A DNA stretch of 64,000 nucleotides from Muribaculaceae bacterium Isolate-013 (NCI) (GCA_004102785.1 SCEJ01000011.1:1-64000), one strand, 5' to 3'; shown: positions 15,886 to 25,893, counted from the stretch's first letter. Made by a program: numbers and translations. Notes: generated from the letters alone by a model not told the origin.

Positions 15886-17313
15886 TTATTTCAGCAGTCG
15901 CCCCTCTTCGCGGAGGTAGTTGGCAACGTTGTAGAGCACACCGTTGATAAACTGGCCGCTGCGTGGGGAGCTGTAATAGTTAGCAATTTCGACATACTCG
16001 TTCATAGTCACGGGCACGGGTATCGAGGGGAAATTCAGCAGCTCTGCGATGGCTGTGACCATAATCACTATATCCATAAGAGCCAGACGCTCGGGATCCC
16101 ACTGGGTGCCGTTGATGAAGCGCTCGATGAACGAGCGGTACTCTTCACGGTTGTTTACTGCGAAATCAAAGAGCCGGGCGCCGAAAGCAGCATCCTCGTC
16201 ATCCTTGAACATCGGCAGCAGCGGAGCCTCGCGGTTGCCTTTGGTGGCCATCTGGCGTATGGATTTGAGCACGAATGTGCCCATCACCGCCAGGTCGTCA
16301 TTCCAGTATATCGACTTCTCCTCAAGAGCCTCTGCAAGGGCATCGGAGGGGAACACCACATTCTTCAGCAACGCGCGCCAGAACTCGCAGTCGGCCGCCA
16401 GGCTCTCGGAATCGCTTTCCATATACTCCTTGTATATCTGCGATTCCCTGATGGTGTCGAGAAGCTGCTTGAGCACGAAATAGTCGGAATCCCATGCTAT
16501 GTCGTGTTTCTTGCCGTATTCCTCAATCTGGGGATGATGCTCTATTGCGTCGACAAACCGGTTGTTGACAAACCTCATGTTGGGATTCAGGTCCTCATGC
16601 GTGGGGCAGTATTTCTCTTTAGCGGCCTCGATTCTCTCGGCCTCAAGGCGTGTGATATGCACCGGGAGGGTCAGCAACGCATGATAGAGATCATATGCCT
16701 TTTCGAGAGAAAGCTCAAGCGAGGTGCGGGCTTTGCGCAGGGTGGCGTTTGTGTCGTAATAGTTGGTAAGCGTATCCACAACCATGCTGAAAGCCTGGTT
16801 GTATCCGGCCAGCGTGAAGCCCTCGTCGCGGCGGGCGGCCTCCTGCATCAGCGGCTCTTTCTGTATAACGGTGGTAAGGAGCACCGTCCAGAGTTTCACC
16901 TCGTCGGCAAGCTCGACTTTGCGCTTCTTTCGGAAATCGGTATATGCCACCGACGATGTGATTTTGCCGTAGAGACGCAGCACAACATCGTCGAGAGCCT
17001 CTATGCCGGTGTTGCCTCGCGCCATAATTTCACGAATATCAAGGTCTGCGCCGAGTGCTTTGGCCACTTGCGAGGCCGCGAGCATGTTGGCTGAGCCGAT
17101 TGAATCGAGAGGAGTGCGTTTAGCCCCCGGAATCACTTTATATCCGGCCAGTTCAAGAATCATAAGGAGGATTCTCAGGTACAGCGTATGCGCGTACTTG
17201 CCGTCGGCCGTTGACTTTTCAGGAGCTGTAACAATGCGGAACTCACTGCGTGTCAGCAGGTAGGAGTAGAGCAATTGCACTACTTTGATGCGTATTAATA
17301 TTCGATTAATCAT
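15886..17313 (-). CDS. nusB: NusB with a large N-terminal-proximal insertion
   Basis: Transcription antitermination factor NusB, which acts with NusE/S10 on boxA RNA. The conserved parts are the start MINRILIRIKVVQLLYSY and, from about residue 197, the block SLEKAYDLYH...LNPNMRFVNNRF...SIYWNDD...FKDDEDAAFGARLF...VTMNEYVEIANYYSSPRSGQFINGVL, which resembles the roughly 305-residue Bacteroides protein throughout. Between them lies about 170 residues (22-196) that the usual protein lacks. It contains a leucine-rich helix near 43-58, FRKKRKVELADEVKLW and VVDTLTNYYDTNATLRKA. The reading frame is open with no frameshift. A TAACTTTG -7 element lies at 17343-17336. Confidence 0.9.
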   Translation of the reverse strand: MINRILIRIKVVQLLYSYLLTRSEFRIVTAPEKSTADGKYAHTLYLRILLMILELAGYKVIPGAKRTPLDSIGSANMLAASQVAKALGADLDIREIMARGNTGIEALDDVVLRLYGKITSSVAYTDFRKKRKVELADEVKLWTVLLTTVIQKEPLMQEAARRDEGFTLAGYNQAFSMVVDTLTNYYDTNATLRKARTSLELSLEKAYDLYHALLTLPVHITRLEAERIEAAKEKYCPTHEDLNPNMRFVNNRFVDAIEHHPQIEEYGKKHDIAWDSDYFVLKQLLDTIRESQIYKEYMESDSESLAADCEFWRALLKNVVFPSDALAEALEEKSIYWNDDLAVMGTFVLKSIRQMATKGNREAPLLPMFKDDEDAAFGARLFDFAVNNREEYRSFIERFINGTQWDPERLALMDIVIMVTAIAELLNFPSIPVPVTMNEYVEIANYYSSPRSGQFINGVLYNVANYLREEGRLLK

Positions 17314-17345
17314 CTGTGAATGTACTTTCTCGCTGCAAAGTTACA

Positions 17346-17384
17346 AAAAATCCCGGTTTACACTATCGGCAATCCGGGATTTTT
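17346..17384 (-). terminator. Terminator downstream of thiL
   Basis: AAAAATCCCGG (17346-17356) pairs perfectly with CCGGGATTTTT (17374-17384) around a 17-base loop. T-runs on both outer sides allow action in either direction. It separates the end of thiL from the nusB start region. Confidence 0.78.
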
Positions 17385-17434
17385 CGTTGCTTGTAATGAT
17401 ATTTTAATATTGTGTGGTCGCGCCGGAGCCGGCA

Positions 17435-18496
17435 TCAGGCCTGGGCCTCCGCAAGCGGATTCCAACCCTGCGCGCGGATTTCCATCTCGTTGCCGTCGCG
17501 GGTCACCATGGCACAGCCGAGTTCAGGCCGTGTGATATGACCTATCACACGCACACCCTGAATCTTCTTTATCTCCTCATGGGCGTGCAGAGGCACGGTA
17601 AAGAGCAGCTCATAGTCCTCGCCGCCATTCATCGCCGCGGTGACGAGATTCATGTTAAGCTCCTCGGCCATTACCGCAGTCTGATAATCGATAGGGATAC
17701 GGTCCTCATACACACGGCAACCCGTATGGCTGGCCTTGCAGATATGCAGCAGCTCCGACGACAGACCGTCGGAAATATCCATCATCGCCGTAGGCACTAT
17801 GCCGGCCTTGGCAAGAGCCTCGATTACATCGCGGCGCGCCTCCGGCTTTAGCTGACGCTCGATCAGATACTCCTTGCCTCCGAAATCGGGCTGGAAATCG
17901 GCTCTGCCTGCCGATGCAACCTTCTCCCTTTCGAGAAGCTGCAGCCCCATATATGCCGAGCCTAAATCGCCGGTAACGCATATCAGGTCGGTATCCCTGG
18001 CGCCGTCGCGGTAAACAATCCGGTCCTTCTCGCCGCTGCCGATAACCGTTATCGAGATAACGAGTCCGGAGCGCGAAGTGGTGGTGTCGCCGCCCACAAG
18101 GTCAACGCCATAGAGGTCGCAGGCGAGCCGCAGACCGGCATAAAGTTCCTCGATATGCTCCACGGTGAAGCGTTTCGATATAGCCAGCGACACAACAATC
18201 TGCTGCGGCCGGCCGTTCATGGCGTATATGTCGGAGAAATTCACCACGGCCGACTTGTAGCCGAGATGCTTCAGGGGCACATAAGTAAGGTCGAAGTGTA
18301 TCCCCTCCACAAGAAGGTCGGTTGATACCAGCACCTCCGAGTCCTTATACTCAAGCACGGCGCAGTCGTCGCCGACGCCGCGCAGCGTGGTGCGGTTCTT
18401 TATCTCCAGCCCCTCGGTGAGACGGTCAATCAGCCCGAACTCACCGAGTTCGGAAATCTCAGTCGCTTTCTCGCGCAATTCGGTTGAATCTGACAT
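17435..18496 (-). CDS. thiL: Thiamine-monophosphate kinase
   Basis: Phosphorylates thiamine monophosphate to thiamine diphosphate, the cofactor of IorA, oxalyl-CoA decarboxylase and pyruvate:ferredoxin oxidoreductase, all encoded in this window. The 353-residue protein shows the family motifs EFGLIDRLTE, GVGDDCAVL, STDLLVEGIHFDL, NFSDIYAMNGRP, GGDTTTSRSG, VTGDLGSAYMGL and MDISDGLSSELLHI. It lies 42 bases after punA on the minus strand and the transcript ends at the hairpin 17346-17384. Confidence 0.95.
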   Translation of the reverse strand: MSDSTELREKATEISELGEFGLIDRLTEGLEIKNRTTLRGVGDDCAVLEYKDSEVLVSTDLLVEGIHFDLTYVPLKHLGYKSAVVNFSDIYAMNGRPQQIVVSLAISKRFTVEHIEELYAGLRLACDLYGVDLVGGDTTTSRSGLVISITVIGSGEKDRIVYRDGARDTDLICVTGDLGSAYMGLQLLEREKVASAGRADFQPDFGGKEYLIERQLKPEARRDVIEALAKAGIVPTAMMDISDGLSSELLHICKASHTGCRVYEDRIPIDYQTAVMAEELNMNLVTAAMNGGEDYELLFTVPLHAHEEIKKIQGVRVIGHITRPELGCAMVTRDGNEMEIRAQGWNPLAEAQA

Positions 18497-18538
18497 CAGA
18501 TAGATAGGTAACTGTTCAAAATTATTTTATACAGCCCG

Positions 18539-19351
18539 TCAAAGAGCGGCGATAAGGTCGTGCACGAGGGCCTTTGTCACCGGCTCGGCAGTGATGGCAG
18601 CCTGCTGCACCTCCTCATGGGTGGGCACCTGGGTAACGTCCTTGCCTCCGAGGTCGGTGATTACGGAGAGACCGAATACCTCCATGCCGCCGTGTACGGC
18701 CACGATAACCTCGGGCACGGTCGACATACCTACGGCGTCGCCGCCTATGATACGGAAATATTCATATTCGGCCGGAGTCTCGAATGTGGGGCCGGTGGTT
18801 CCTACATACACACCGTGCATCAGGCGTATCCCCTTCTCCAGGGCGATACGGTCGGCTATGCCCACAAGGCGCTTGCTGTAAGCCTCGGTCATGGCCGGGA
18901 AACGCACGCCAAGCTCGTTATGGTTCTTTCCGCGGAGGGGATTCTCGGGGAAAAGGTTGATATGGTCAGTGATTACCATCACATCGCCAACCTGGAACTC
19001 CTTGTTCATGCCGCCGGCAGCGTTCGACACAATCAGAGTCTCCACACCCAGGGCGCGCATCACACGCACCGGGAAGGTCACCGTCTTCATGTCGTACCCC
19101 TCATAATAATGGAAACGACCCTGCATGGCCATCACACGCTTTCCGGCGAGTGTGCCGAAAATGAAGTTGCCGCTGTGGCCTTCCACTGTCGACACCGGGA
19201 AATTGGGTATCTCGCTGTAAGGTATCACGGTCTTGTTCTCGATAAGGTCGGCCAGGGGGCCGAGACCGGTGCCGAGTATGATTGCGATGCGTGGCATGTC
19301 GGCGACTTTGCCGCGGAGATAATCGGCTGTCTGTTTGATTTTTTCTAACAT
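18539..19351 (-). CDS. punA: Purine nucleoside phosphorylase
   Basis: A 270-residue trimeric-type purine nucleoside phosphorylase, splitting inosine or guanosine to base and ribose-1-phosphate. Landmarks are the phosphate-binding GTGLGPLADLIE, the VEGHSGNFIFGTL segment, LIVSNAAGGMN, and VGMSTVPEVIVAVHGGMEVFGLSVITD. It is separated from the upstream lpxK gene by 166 bases in which I see only a small imperfect hairpin around 19412-19433 and no convincing promoter. Confidence 0.95.
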   Translation of the reverse strand: MLEKIKQTADYLRGKVADMPRIAIILGTGLGPLADLIENKTVIPYSEIPNFPVSTVEGHSGNFIFGTLAGKRVMAMQGRFHYYEGYDMKTVTFPVRVMRALGVETLIVSNAAGGMNKEFQVGDVMVITDHINLFPENPLRGKNHNELGVRFPAMTEAYSKRLVGIADRIALEKGIRLMHGVYVGTTGPTFETPAEYEYFRIIGGDAVGMSTVPEVIVAVHGGMEVFGLSVITDLGGKDVTQVPTHEEVQQAAITAEPVTKALVHDLIAAL

Positions 19352-19517
19352 CGTGCTAAAAGGTATTGACGGTGATGCTCCTGGAGTATATCACACCGAG
19401 GGAATGTCATGTGATATGCACCCATGCATCACACTGGTTAACATTGAAACGTTTTTAAAACGGCCTTGGTTCATCCCTGCGGCCGCAATGGATTTTAATG
19501 TAATCGACGAGGGCGGA

Positions 19518-20612
19518 CTACTGTTTCTTTACGGCATCGAGCAACGCCTTGTGAAGCTCCTCCTGGAAGTTCTCGGAGAAACGGGTGTCGAACCTTACCT
19601 CTATCGGCAGATAATATATATCCCGCTTGAGTTCCTGAGGGAAGTAGGGATTGCCGGCGAGTCTCACCGCGTCCTTCTCCGTTGTGACGATGATCCTGCG
19701 CTCCCCCTCCATCTGGTCGAACTCCTTTCGCAGGCTCTCCATATCGCGCCTTGTGAACGCATGATGATCCGGGAAACTCTTGACTTTAAGCGGTGCGTGG
19801 AAACTGCGCAGATACCTCACCAGCGGCCTTGGATTGGCTATGCCGGAAAGGAGCAGCACTCCGTCGCCGTCGTTGAGCCAGGAGAGATACGGCGCCGGAT
19901 CGGCCTCGTCGGGAAACAACGGCTGCAGCGGCATATACTCATAGCGCGAGAAGAACAGCTTCTGATATGGAAATACCTTGAGATTATTTTTGAAAATGCG
20001 GTATTCCACCGGTTTCAGCTTGTCGGGGCACTTGGTCACGATTACCATATCCGCCCTTGAAAGAGCCTTGATGCTTTCGCGGAGCCTCCCCAGCGGAAGC
20101 AGCCGGTCATAGAACACCGGGCGGTTGAATTCCGTAAGCACCACAGCCACGGTAGGCTTCACATACCGGTGCTGGAAAGCGTCGTCCAGCACCACAAGGT
20201 TTATCTTCGGGTCTATACGGAGCATCTCCTCGATTCCGGCGCAGCGGTCCTCGCATACGGCAACGGTGATATCGCTTCCGAATTTCTGATAAATCTGATA
20301 AGGCTCGTCGCCGATATCGGCCGGAGTCGACCGCCTGGTGGCGAGCACAAAGCCATTGGTAGTGCGCTTATACCCGCGCGAGAGCATACCGATTCGGTAT
20401 TTATACTTAAGATGCTCTATGATGAATTCTGTATGCGGTGTCTTCCCGGTGCCGCCTGCCACAAGATTCCCCACCACCACCACCGGCACGGGGAAGGTGG
20501 TCTCTTTAAGAATCCGCCAGTCGAACATAAGATTGCGCAGCCCCACCCCGATGCCATATAGCTTCGACAGCGGGAGCAACACAAGATTAGCGAGTATCTT
20601 ATTCTTTGCCAA
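19518..20612 (-). CDS. lpxK: Tetraacyldisaccharide 4'-kinase
   Basis: Phosphorylates the 4' position of the lipid A disaccharide at the inner membrane. The 364-residue protein begins with a hydrophobic helix (ILANLVLLPLSKLYGIGVGLRN) and has the Walker A motif VVVGNLVAGGTGKTPH, then DEPYQIYQKF, VVLDDAFQHRYV and VLLLSGIANP. Length fits the Bacteroides enzyme. It lies 45 bases after sppA on the same strand; a hairpin at 20630-20646 falls in the gap. Confidence 0.95.
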   Translation of the reverse strand: MAKNKILANLVLLPLSKLYGIGVGLRNLMFDWRILKETTFPVPVVVVGNLVAGGTGKTPHTEFIIEHLKYKYRIGMLSRGYKRTTNGFVLATRRSTPADIGDEPYQIYQKFGSDITVAVCEDRCAGIEEMLRIDPKINLVVLDDAFQHRYVKPTVAVVLTEFNRPVFYDRLLPLGRLRESIKALSRADMVIVTKCPDKLKPVEYRIFKNNLKVFPYQKLFFSRYEYMPLQPLFPDEADPAPYLSWLNDGDGVLLLSGIANPRPLVRYLRSFHAPLKVKSFPDHHAFTRRDMESLRKEFDQMEGERRIIVTTEKDAVRLAGNPYFPQELKRDIYYLPIEVRFDTRFSENFQEELHKALLDAVKKQ

Positions 20613-20629
20613 CTGGTTCTGTTTTTGAT

Positions 20630-20657
20630 AGCCGGAAATTCCGGCTCCGTTTTTTTA
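20630..20657 (+). terminator. Hairpin with T-run between sppA and lpxK
   Basis: AGCCGGAA (20630-20637) pairs with TTCCGGCT (20639-20646), and a T-run follows at 20651-20657 on the plus strand. No plus-strand gene precedes it, while both neighbours are minus-strand genes. On the minus strand the T-run lies before the stem, so its role there is doubtful. Confidence 0.35.
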
Positions 20658-22427
20658 TTATTCTACAATCATATACGGGATACGCGCCTGTATGCGCTCC
20701 ATGCCGGCCACAGCCTTGTATTCCTGATAGAGTGGATATGCCGCCCCGAGCTCCTCGCGGATGGCACGCACCTTCATCTGACGGTCGAAATCACTTATGA
20801 TATCCCAGAACGACTTATCGGGGTTCGGGTATGAAACCACCTGGTAGGCGGTGTATTTCATATCTTTTGCGAGGTCGCCTACGGCCTGGTCAAGAGAGCC
20901 GAGGGCATCCACAAGGCCAAGTTTCCGTGCCATCAGGCCATCCCACACCCGTCCTTCGCCGATAACCTTGATGGAATCCTGCGATATGCCACGGCCTTCG
21001 GCGCAGCGGCGGGTGAACAGTTCATATCCGTTGTCCACCTCACGCTGCATGGCGCTGCGCTGGGTCGGTGTCATGGGCTCGAACACATTCGGGAAAACAG
21101 CATTGCCGTTGTTGGTGGTCACCGTGCTTATGCTCACTCCGATATTCTGCGCAAGCTGCTGCGCGCAGGGCATCATGCCGAAGATTCCGATAGAGCCTGT
21201 GAGGGTCACCGGCTCGGCATATATGCGGTCGGCGCCGCATGAGATGTAGTAGCCGCCCGATGCGGCATAGTCGCCCATCGACACATAAAGTTTCTTCCCT
21301 TTTGACTTGAAATACTGCAAAGCCTCCCATATCTGCTCGGAAGCGAATGCGGAACCGCCTCCGGAGTTCACGCGAAGCACCATGGCCTTGATGTCATCAT
21401 CCTCGGCAAGGTCCGTGATATCTGGCACCATCTGCTCGGCCGAGATGCCCTGCGAGCCGTGGTCAACGATATTGCCGAAAGCATAATATACGGCAATCTT
21501 ATTCTTGTTGGATTTTTCATGGGGCACATCGGCCACCTGGAGATAATCGCCGAAATATACCGAGCGCAGAGCGTCATCGGCCTTCAGCCCTACTTTCTCC
21601 TTGAGTTTGTCGGTAACCTGGCGCTGATATGCCAGACCGTCGACGAGCTTGTTCTCCACAAAGTAATCACTGCCGTTGCCAAGAGCCACCAGCGAGTCGG
21701 CCATCTGGTTGAGCGCCTCGACCGACACTCCGCGCGAGGCCTTTATGTCGACGGTAATCTGGTTCCATATGTTTGTGAGGAACACGAGCGTCTGCTCGCG
21801 GGCAGGCTCGCTCATCGCTGTCATGATATAAGGCTCTACCGCACTTTTGTAAGTGCCCACTTTCACAACCTGCATCTCAACCCCGAGCTTGTCAAGCAGC
21901 CCCTTGAAAAAGGGTATCAGAGATCCCAGGCCATGAATATCCACAGCCCCGATAGGATTGAGATAGATTTCGGAGGCAACCGACGCTACATAATAGTCGC
22001 CCTGGGTGTACGAATCGGCATATGCCACTACCCACTTTCCTCCCTTTTTGAAATCCTCCAGGGCCTTGCGTATGGCAAGGCGGGTGGCCACTCCGGCCGA
22101 AGCCCCCTGGCAGTCGAGGTAGATACCCTCGATGCGGTCATCATCCGCAGCAGCGGAGATCGAGCGAATTATATCGTCAAGAGCCACCGGACGAGCTTCC
22201 TGGTTAATCAGCGAGGTGAACTCCACTGTCGTCTGACGCTCCTCAATCACGCCCGAAAGGGGCAGATAGAGCACCGAATTCTTCTCTACGGCAACCGATG
22301 CCGCGCCTCCGATAGCCGATACTATCGTGCCTGCGGCAAACACCACTCCCAATATGAACAGGAGCATTATTGAAATCCAAAAGGCTGTCAAAGCCCCGAG
22401 CATGGATATGAAGAAGTTCTTTAACAT
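20658..22427 (-). CDS. sppA: Signal peptide peptidase SppA, long form
   Basis: A membrane serine protease of about 589 residues with two ClpP-like domains, degrading cleaved signal peptides. The N-terminal helix (MLKNFFISMLGALTAFWISI...LLFILGVVF) anchors it. The catalytic Lys region is VVKVGTYKSAVEPYI, and the nucleophile Ser lies in MGDYAASGGYYISCGAD of the second domain, preceded by RVNSGGGSAFASEQIWEA. The start near 22427 (or 22430) is supported by the promoter 22453-22484, whose predicted transcription start falls about 20 bases upstream. Confidence 0.93.
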   Translation of the reverse strand: MLKNFFISMLGALTAFWISIMLLFILGVVFAAGTIVSAIGGAASVAVEKNSVLYLPLSGVIEERQTTVEFTSLINQEARPVALDDIIRSISAAADDDRIEGIYLDCQGASAGVATRLAIRKALEDFKKGGKWVVAYADSYTQGDYYVASVASEIYLNPIGAVDIHGLGSLIPFFKGLLDKLGVEMQVVKVGTYKSAVEPYIMTAMSEPAREQTLVFLTNIWNQITVDIKASRGVSVEALNQMADSLVALGNGSDYFVENKLVDGLAYQRQVTDKLKEKVGLKADDALRSVYFGDYLQVADVPHEKSNKNKIAVYYAFGNIVDHGSQGISAEQMVPDITDLAEDDDIKAMVLRVNSGGGSAFASEQIWEALQYFKSKGKKLYVSMGDYAASGGYYISCGADRIYAEPVTLTGSIGIFGMMPCAQQLAQNIGVSISTVTTNNGNAVFPNVFEPMTPTQRSAMQREVDNGYELFTRRCAEGRGISQDSIKVIGEGRVWDGLMARKLGLVDALGSLDQAVGDLAKDMKYTAYQVVSYPNPDKSFWDIISDFDRQMKVRAIREELGAAYPLYQEYKAVAGMERIQARIPYMIVE

Positions 22428-22452
22428 CATATTACGGCAATGATTCAAGCCA

Positions 22453-22484
22453 CAAAAATAGTAATTAGTCAGCTAATTCCCAAA
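22453..22484 (-). promoter_or_regulatory. Bacteroidota-type promoter for sppA
   Basis: On the minus strand TTTG (22484-22481), a 20-base spacer and TATTTTTG (22460-22453) fully match the -33/-7 consensus. Placement just upstream of sppA makes it the likely promoter of sppA-lpxK. Confidence 0.75.
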
Positions 22485-22556
22485 ATATTCTACATATTTT
22501 GCCTAAACGCCCATTCCAGGGGCGACCCGGAGGCTGCAACGGCCAACGGCGGTCTG

Positions 22557-24137
22557 TCAGAATTCAGAGGAGAAATGGAAGCGTATGGCCGGGAAGTCGT
22601 TCTGCGCCATCTGGAGCACATAGTTGGAATCGGCAAGAAACACATCGCGCCCCTCGCGGTCTACGGCCATGAACTGATGCTTGCGCTTCTTGAACGCCTC
22701 CAGGGCGGAGTCGTCGTCCGACTCTATCCAGCAAGCCTTGTAGAGCGACAGAGGCTCCCAGCGGCACTGCGCGCCGTACTCATGCAGAAGTCGGTACTGT
22801 ATCACCTCGAACTGAAGCTGCCCTACCGTGCCGATAAGTTTCCGGCCGTTGAACTGGTTGACAAACATCTGCGCCACACCCTCGTCCATAAGCTGGCGTA
22901 TACCTTTTTCGAGCTGCTTCGACTTCATGGGGTCGGTATTCTCGATATACTTGAACATCTCCGGCGAGAAGGAAGGGAGCCCGCGGAAATGAAGATTCTC
23001 ACCCTGGGTGAGCGTGTCGCCGATTTTAAAGTTGCCGGTGTCGGGCACACCGACAATATCGCCCGGATAAGCCTCGTCGACCACATTCTTGCGCTGGGCC
23101 ATGAATGCCGTAGGTGCGGCGATACGCATCACCTTGTCGGTGCGCACCTGCTTGTAGGGGGCGTTGCGCTCGAACTTGCCCGAACAAACCTTCACAAAGG
23201 CTATACATGAGCGGTGGTTCGGGTCCATATTCGCGTGAATCTTGAACACGAAGCCGGAAAAAGCCTCCTCTTCCGGACGGATTTCACGCTCCTCGGCCTG
23301 CGTGGGGCGCGGATATGGCGCAATCTTCACAAAGCAGTCGAGCAGCTCCTTAACACCGAAAGTGTTCAGTGCCGACCCGAAGAACACCGGCGCGAGCTTG
23401 CCGCGCAGATACTCCTCCTTGTCAAATTCCGGATATACCCCCCCGATAAGCTCCAGGTCATCGCGCAGCTTGGAGGCGTCGGCCTCGCCCACGGCCTCAT
23501 CCACCCGCGGGTCGGTGAGGTCGGTGATTTCCACGCGTTCCTGCACCTTCTGCTTGTCGGGCTTGAAGAGGTCGAGCGAGTTCTCATATATATTATATAC
23601 CCCCTTGAACTTGGCGCCGATATTTATAGGCCACGAAAGGGGACGCACGCCGATTTTAAGTTCCGACTCCAGTTCGTCGAGAATGTCGAACGGATCACGC
23701 CCCTCGCGGTCAAGCTTGTTTACAAAGATAATCACGGGAGTGTTGCGCATGCGGCACACCTCCATCAGTTTGCGCGTCTGCTGCTCCACACCCTTTGCCA
23801 CGTCGACCACTATTATAACCGAATCCACCGCGGTGAGAGTACGGTAGGTATCCTCGGCGAAATCCTGGTGCCCCGGGGTGTCGAGGATATTGATTTTATA
23901 ATCGCCGTAGTCGAACCCCATCACGGAGGTAGCCACAGATATACCGCGCTGCTTCTCGATCTCCATCCAGTCGGATGTGGCGGTTTTCTTGATTTTGTTT
24001 GATTTTACCGCGCCGGCCACGTGGATAGCGCCACCGAAAAGGAGCAGTTTCTCCGTCAGAGTGGTTTTACCGGCATCGGGGTGTGATATGATGGCGAATG
24101 TGCGTCTGCGTTTTATTTCGTCGGTTAATGAAGCCAT
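22557..24137 (-). CDS. prfC: Peptide chain release factor 3
   Basis: GTPase that recycles RF1/RF2 after termination. The 526-residue protein has P-loop [15 protein letters not shown], switch region [38 protein letters not shown], and the RF3-specific C-terminal domain ([23 protein letters not shown] and [16 protein letters not shown]). Length and motif order are normal. It stands 52 bases after rfbD on the same strand. Confidence 0.95.
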   Translation of the reverse strand: MASLTDEIKRRRTFAIISHPDAGKTTLTEKLLLFGGAIHVAGAVKSNKIKKTATSDWMEIEKQRGISVATSVMGFDYGDYKINILDTPGHQDFAEDTYRTLTAVDSVIIVVDVAKGVEQQTRKLMEVCRMRNTPVIIFVNKLDREGRDPFDILDELESELKIGVRPLSWPINIGAKFKGVYNIYENSLDLFKPDKQKVQERVEITDLTDPRVDEAVGEADASKLRDDLELIGGVYPEFDKEEYLRGKLAPVFFGSALNTFGVKELLDCFVKIAPYPRPTQAEEREIRPEEEAFSGFVFKIHANMDPNHRSCIAFVKVCSGKFERNAPYKQVRTDKVMRIAAPTAFMAQRKNVVDEAYPGDIVGVPDTGNFKIGDTLTQGENLHFRGLPSFSPEMFKYIENTDPMKSKQLEKGIRQLMDEGVAQMFVNQFNGRKLIGTVGQLQFEVIQYRLLHEYGAQCRWEPLSLYKACWIESDDDSALEAFKKRKHQFMAVDREGRDVFLADSNYVLQMAQNDFPAIRFHFSSEF

Positions 24138-24189
24138 TTGTGAGGTGTGATTGTGATATATGAAGGGGTCGGATAGGAGAGATGCGGGG

Positions 24190-25047
24190 TCACATGCGTG
24201 ACAGACAGTGTGCCAGGGAGGTTTCCCAGTGGGGTATCTCCACGCCGTAGGTAGCCTTTATGCATGAGCGGTCGAGCACCGAATAGAATGGCCGCGAGGC
24301 CGCCGTGGGATAATCTTCGGTGAGAATCGGCTGTATCGGAGCTTTTATGCCGCGGATACGAAGAATGGCACATGCGAAATCATACCATGAAGCGGCCCCC
24401 TCGTCGGTGAAATGAAAGATGCCGGGCACCCACTGGCGCGAGCACAGTATGGTGACGATGGCATGAGCGAGGTCGAGCGCGTAGGTCGGAGTGCCGATCT
24501 GGTCGCACACAATCCGCAGAGGCTCGTGAACCGACGCTTTTTCGGCCAGCCGCAGCACAGTCTTCACAAAATTCCGCCCATAGGGCGAATAGAGCCATGC
24601 CGAGCGTATTATCACACTGTCGGGTGAGATTGCCAGCAGTTGCGTCTCCCCTTTCCGTTTTGTGGTGCCGTACTGCGATATAGGGTTTACTTTATCCGAT
24701 TCGCGATAGGGGCGGCACGCCCGTCCGTCAAACACATAATCGGTGGAGATATGCAGCACCTTGGCCCCCATGCGGTCGGCCGCCGTGGCAAGATTGCGCA
24801 CGGCGTCGACATTCAGGGCCGAACACTCGGCTTTCTCCTCCTCAGCACGGTCAACAGCGGTATATGCCACGCAGTTGACCACATGAGTGTATTCGCCACG
24901 CTCCATCTCGCGCGCCACCGCATCGGCGTCGCGCAGGTCGAGTGTATCGACATCGGTATATGTAGTGATTCCGGGGATCTGCTCCTCAAGAACCTTTTTA
25001 AGCTCCGTGCCAAGCTGTCCGTTGGCTCCTGTAACGAGTATTTTCAT
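24190..25047 (-). CDS. rfbD: dTDP-4-dehydrorhamnose reductase
   Basis: Last step of dTDP-L-rhamnose synthesis for surface polysaccharide. A 285-residue short-chain dehydrogenase fold: the NAD(P) loop [11 protein letters not shown] at residues 7-17, [17 protein letters not shown], and the catalytic Ser-Tyr-Lys area [10 protein letters not shown] and [13 protein letters not shown]. The rfbABC partners are not in the window. Upstream there is a TAACTTTG -7 element (25078-25071) with a weak TTTT -33 match. Confidence 0.93.
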   Translation of the reverse strand: MKILVTGANGQLGTELKKVLEEQIPGITTYTDVDTLDLRDADAVAREMERGEYTHVVNCVAYTAVDRAEEEKAECSALNVDAVRNLATAADRMGAKVLHISTDYVFDGRACRPYRESDKVNPISQYGTTKRKGETQLLAISPDSVIIRSAWLYSPYGRNFVKTVLRLAEKASVHEPLRIVCDQIGTPTYALDLAHAIVTILCSRQWVPGIFHFTDEGAASWYDFACAILRIRGIKAPIQPILTEDYPTAASRPFYSVLDRSCIKATYGVEIPHWETSLAHCLSRM

Positions 25048-25178
25048 TATGAACTCTCTTTTTCAATCGGCAAAGTTACGAAATTAAGAGGTTGTTTAAA
25101 AATAAATGTGAATACCCGGCCGAAAATTTCGAGGCGGCTTTCGCTCTTAGGCGGAGGAGCCGGCCGGAGAATCTGATG

Positions 25179-25736
25179 TTATTCCTCCTGTTTTTTGAAC
25201 AGCCGGTCCTCCTCGTCAAGATGGAAATCGCGCGAGAGGGCGGCTATGAACCGCGAAATCTGATGTATTGCCGCCGCGGTGTCGGGGGTCATCTCCTTCT
25301 TCTGCAGGCGCATCATAAGCATAACGTAGAGGGCAGTGAAGCAGGTCTCGATTTCACCCAGGGGCGTATCGCCGGACTTTGCCCGCAGCTCCACGATATA
25401 TGGCAGAGTGCGGTAGAACTCTGCCGTGTACTCCGGGAAAGAAGGGTCGGCAAGGAGTTTCTGATGCAGTTGCACAAGCTGGTTGAGGATATTCCTGTTG
25501 ATTTGCAGATGCCCCGATTTCTGCACCCCCTCAAGGCGCATCATGTCGATGAGCGACTCGTACCATTCCTCCATCTGTCGGCGCTGCTCCGGTGTGAGAC
25601 CGTCGAACCGGTCGATTACATTCTTTTTGATTTTGGATATATCAAGGTCGTTGGCGCGGATTATATCCTCGACCTGCCACATATAAAGGATATATTCGGC
25701 TATATTGCTTTTGCGTTTTTGCGATGCGATAATCAT
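25179..25736 (-). CDS. DUF4924 family protein
   Basis: A 185-residue helical protein recognised as DUF4924, a family restricted to Bacteroidota. Typical segments are the N-terminal IIASQKRKSNIAEYILYMWQVEDIIRAN and the central NILNQLVQLHQKLLADPSFPEY. No signal peptide, membrane segment or catalytic motif is visible and no function is known. It is followed by rfbD and prfC on the same strand, but a gap of 131 bases and a -7 element separate it from rfbD. Confidence 0.85.
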   Translation of the reverse strand: MIIASQKRKSNIAEYILYMWQVEDIIRANDLDISKIKKNVIDRFDGLTPEQRRQMEEWYESLIDMMRLEGVQKSGHLQINRNILNQLVQLHQKLLADPSFPEYTAEFYRTLPYIVELRAKSGDTPLGEIETCFTALYVMLMMRLQKKEMTPDTAAAIHQISRFIAALSRDFHLDEEDRLFKKQEE

Positions 25737-25794
25737 ATTGTCGAAACGTAGAGATAAGTAACTATTCGATGTTTTTATTCGGTAATATAACGAA

Positions 25795-25834
25795 CACCTC
25801 CCCCGGTTTGTTGTGTGGCATCCCGGGGAAGGTG
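25795..25834 (-). terminator. Possible terminator downstream of nifJ
   Basis: CACCTCCCCCGG (25795-25806) pairs with CCGGGGAAGGTG (25823-25834) with one mismatch. It follows the end of the minus-strand pyruvate:ferredoxin oxidoreductase gene; the U-tract is poor. The rest of 25737-25893 holds nothing I can identify. Confidence 0.4.
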
Positions 25835-25893
25835 AGGAATCACAAACACTACTGAAGCATCAGAGTCTGTGTTGTAAAGGCAAGATTTTGCGG

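Noticed and set aside
15883-17094. A 403-codon open frame antisense to nusB
   Set aside because: The opposite strand encodes conserved NusB blocks; the antisense product has a His/Val-rich composition typical of a shadow frame. I did consider it when judging the NusB insertion, but the insertion frame continues smoothly into conserved NusB.
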